Shown: one piece after another, positions 62,757 through 64,000 of the stretch
How positions within the stretch are numbered: position 1 is the first letter of the stretch
How the letters are laid out: each line of letters begins with the position of its first letter
Origin: Actinokineospora alba
GTDB taxonomy: Bacteria > Actinomycetota > Actinomycetes > Mycobacteriales > Pseudonocardiaceae
Direction of reading: 5' to 3'
NCBI RefSeq assembly: GCF_004362515.1
Contig: NZ_SNXU01000001.1
Span: forward strand, 6,138,001 to 6,202,000
Length of the DNA stretch: 64,000 bases
Program-made: the position numbers and the translations under genes
The notes under the pieces: model-generated
What the model saw: the letters and a program-made list of their open reading frames with translations, nothing else
Told to the model about the DNA's origin: nothing
Databases searched by the model: none

Positions 62757-63065
62757 TCAGCCTCGGGCCCTGGCGGCCATCTTGCGCCGGTGACCGGCGC
62801 CGATCTTGGTGGCCTCGACGGTCTCGCGGTCCCACTCCGAGAGTTCGAGGCCCTCGATCTTCGCGACGAGGGCCTCCCCCGCGGCGGGTCCGGGCACGAT
62901 CACGTCGCCCATCGCGCCGTCGTCGCCGACGAGCACGACGCGGGCGCCCTTGCGCCCGATGTTCTGGACAACGGCCCGGCTCGGCTTGCCATGCTCCGCG
63001 ACGAACGCGGTGGCGGCCTTGAGGGCCTGGGCGGGGACCTGGGGTTCGGTGTTCTCGTCAGCCAC
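62757..63065 (-). CDS. Conserved hypothetical protein
   Basis: 102 residues, no signal. A beta-rich core (GARVVLVGDDGAMGDVIVPGPAAGEALVAKI) is followed by a basic Lys/Arg C-terminal tail (HRRKMAARARG). It lies between ctaA and qor as in related genomes. No family recognised. Single leftward gene. Confidence 0.65.
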   Translation of the reverse strand: MADENTEPQVPAQALKAATAFVAEHGKPSRAVVQNIGRKGARVVLVGDDGAMGDVIVPGPAAGEALVAKIEGLELSEWDRETVEATKIGAGHRRKMAARARG

Positions 63066-63138
63066 GGACCGAGCTTAGGACCAACCGGGCAGTGAGACCC
63101 GTCCACCGTGAGCGGTTCCACTCGGGCATGCTTGGAAC

Positions 63139-64000
63139 ATGACAAAGGCAGTGGTGGTGACGCGCACCGGTGGCCCCGAAGTACTGACCTACGCGGACCG
63201 GGAGATCCCCACGCCCGGCCCCGGCGAAGCACTCGTCCGGGTGACGGCGGCGGGTGTCAACTACATCGACACCTACCACCGCGAGGGCATCTACACCCTG
63301 CCGCTGCCCTTCGGTCTCGGCCTCGAGGGCGCCGGGACGATCACCGCGGTCGGCGACGACGTGGGCGACCTCGCGGTGGGCGACCGGGTCGCCTGGGCCG
63401 ACGCGCTGGGCAGCTACGCCGAACACGTCCTGGTGAAGGCCACGGCGGCGGTCCGCGTCCCCGACGGTGTCGACGACGAGACCGCGGCGGCCGCGATGCT
63501 GCAGGGACTCACCGCCCACTACCTGGTGACCTCGACCTACCCGGCCCGACCGGTGGACACGGTGCTGGTCCACGCGGCGGCGGGCGGCGTCGGGCTGCTG
63601 CTCGTGCAGCTGGCCAAGGCGCGCGGGGCGCGGGTCATCGGCACGGTGTCCACTTCGGACAAGGAAGCCCTGGCCCGGGAGGCGGGCGCCGACGAGGTGA
63701 TCCGGTACACCGAGGAGGACTTCGCCGCCAGGACACTCGAGCTGACCGACGGGGAAGGCGTGGCCGCGGTGTACGACGGCGTCGGCCGCACGACGTTCGA
63801 CGGCAGCCTGTCGGTGGTGAAGCGGCGCGGGACGATGGCGTTGTTCGGCGCCGCCAGCGGCCCGGTGGCCCCGGTGGACCCGCAGCGGCTCAACAGCGGC
63901 GGCTCCCTGTTCCTGACCCGGCCGAAGCTGGCCGATCACGTTGCCACGGAAGAGGAACTGCGGTGGCGGGCCGATGAGCTGTTCGGCTCGATCGTCGACG
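63139..64000 (+). CDS. qor: Zinc-free quinone oxidoreductase (QOR), 3' end beyond the window
   Basis: 287 residues visible of about 320-330. MDR superfamily: start TKAVVVTRTGGPEVLTYADREIP, GVNYIDTYHREGIY, and NADPH site VHAAAGGVGLLLVQLAKARGA with the late RGTMALFGAASGPV. Zinc ligands are absent, as in QOR. Continues past the right edge. Synteny with mycobacterial qor (Rv1454c) near ctaA. Confidence 0.92.
   Translation, partial: MTKAVVVTRTGGPEVLTYADREIPTPGPGEALVRVTAAGVNYIDTYHREGIYTLPLPFGLGLEGAGTITAVGDDVGDLAVGDRVAWADALGSYAEHVLVKATAAVRVPDGVDDETAAAAMLQGLTAHYLVTSTYPARPVDTVLVHAAAGGVGLLLVQLAKARGARVIGTVSTSDKEALAREAGADEVIRYTEEDFAARTLELTDGEGVAAVYDGVGRTTFDGSLSVVKRRGTMALFGAASGPVAPVDPQRLNSGGSLFLTRPKLADHVATEEELRWRADELFGSIVD

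Overview
The window is high-GC actinobacterial chromosome with ordinary housekeeping gene order. It most likely comes from a filamentous member of the Pseudonocardiales (Actinokineospora, Saccharothrix, Lentzea or a relative). This rests on an intact geosmin synthase, SigE-type ECF sigma factors, a mycothiol-dependent isomerase family member, a class F sortase, a DUF6355 protein, a 10-methyl fatty acid gene pair, and a suf / mptB / ABC / ctaA / qor neighbourhood like that of Mycobacterium tuberculosis. No phage, IS element, CRISPR array, rRNA or tRNA was recognised.

Layout. 1-1645: end of a SWIM zinc finger / DUF5691 operon continuing off the left edge. 1723-3221: SigE-family sigma factor coupled to an LCP-family membrane protein. 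3497-4597: secreted trypsin with a P domain. 5016-7244: geosmin synthase. 7429-18996: membrane proteins, secreted LVIVD and PhoX-type proteins, a large subtilisin, a phosphoribosyltransferase, an SGNH hydrolase and a methyltransferase. 19000-25310: a tightly coupled four-gene leftward operon (astacin-like metalloprotease, degenerate P-loop NTPase, STAND NTPase, trypsin-like protease) that looks like an intracellular conflict or programmed-death module. 25404-29922: a sugar ABC importer. 30049-35708: a DinB-fold enzyme, the 10-methyl fatty acid gene pair, a stand-alone LigD-type primase-polymerase and a DUF5709 protein. 37022-44755: small membrane and hypothetical genes, a mechanosensitive-channel-like protein, pirin, a metallo-beta-lactamase-fold hydrolase divergent from an HxlR regulator, and an amine oxidase. 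44825-47002: class F sortase with its likely surface-protein substrate. 47304-51083: patatin, cyclophilin, HNH nuclease, aldo/keto reductase and a DUF6355 protein. 51352-57915: complete sufR-B-D-Rieske-C-S-U-T operon. 58233-64000: mptB, a two-gene ABC transporter, ctaA, a small ORF and a truncated quinone oxidoreductase gene.

Two things stand out. The first is the operon at 19000-25310, with two different protease folds, a STAND NTPase and a second P-loop protein, none carrying signal peptides. The second is the intergenic DNA: seven long inverted repeats (arms of about 28 to 90 bases) and a 42-base minisatellite. Two pairs of the inverted repeats (near 15.9 and 31.3 kb; near 36.5 and 36.7 kb) are relatives whose arms differ yet stay complementary, which points to selection on the fold. 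Clear regulatory sites include a perfect 22-base palindrome between the hydrolase and hxlR-type genes, a MerR-type 19-base-spacer promoter before the aldo/keto reductase, and a SufR-like operator overlapping the sufR start codon.
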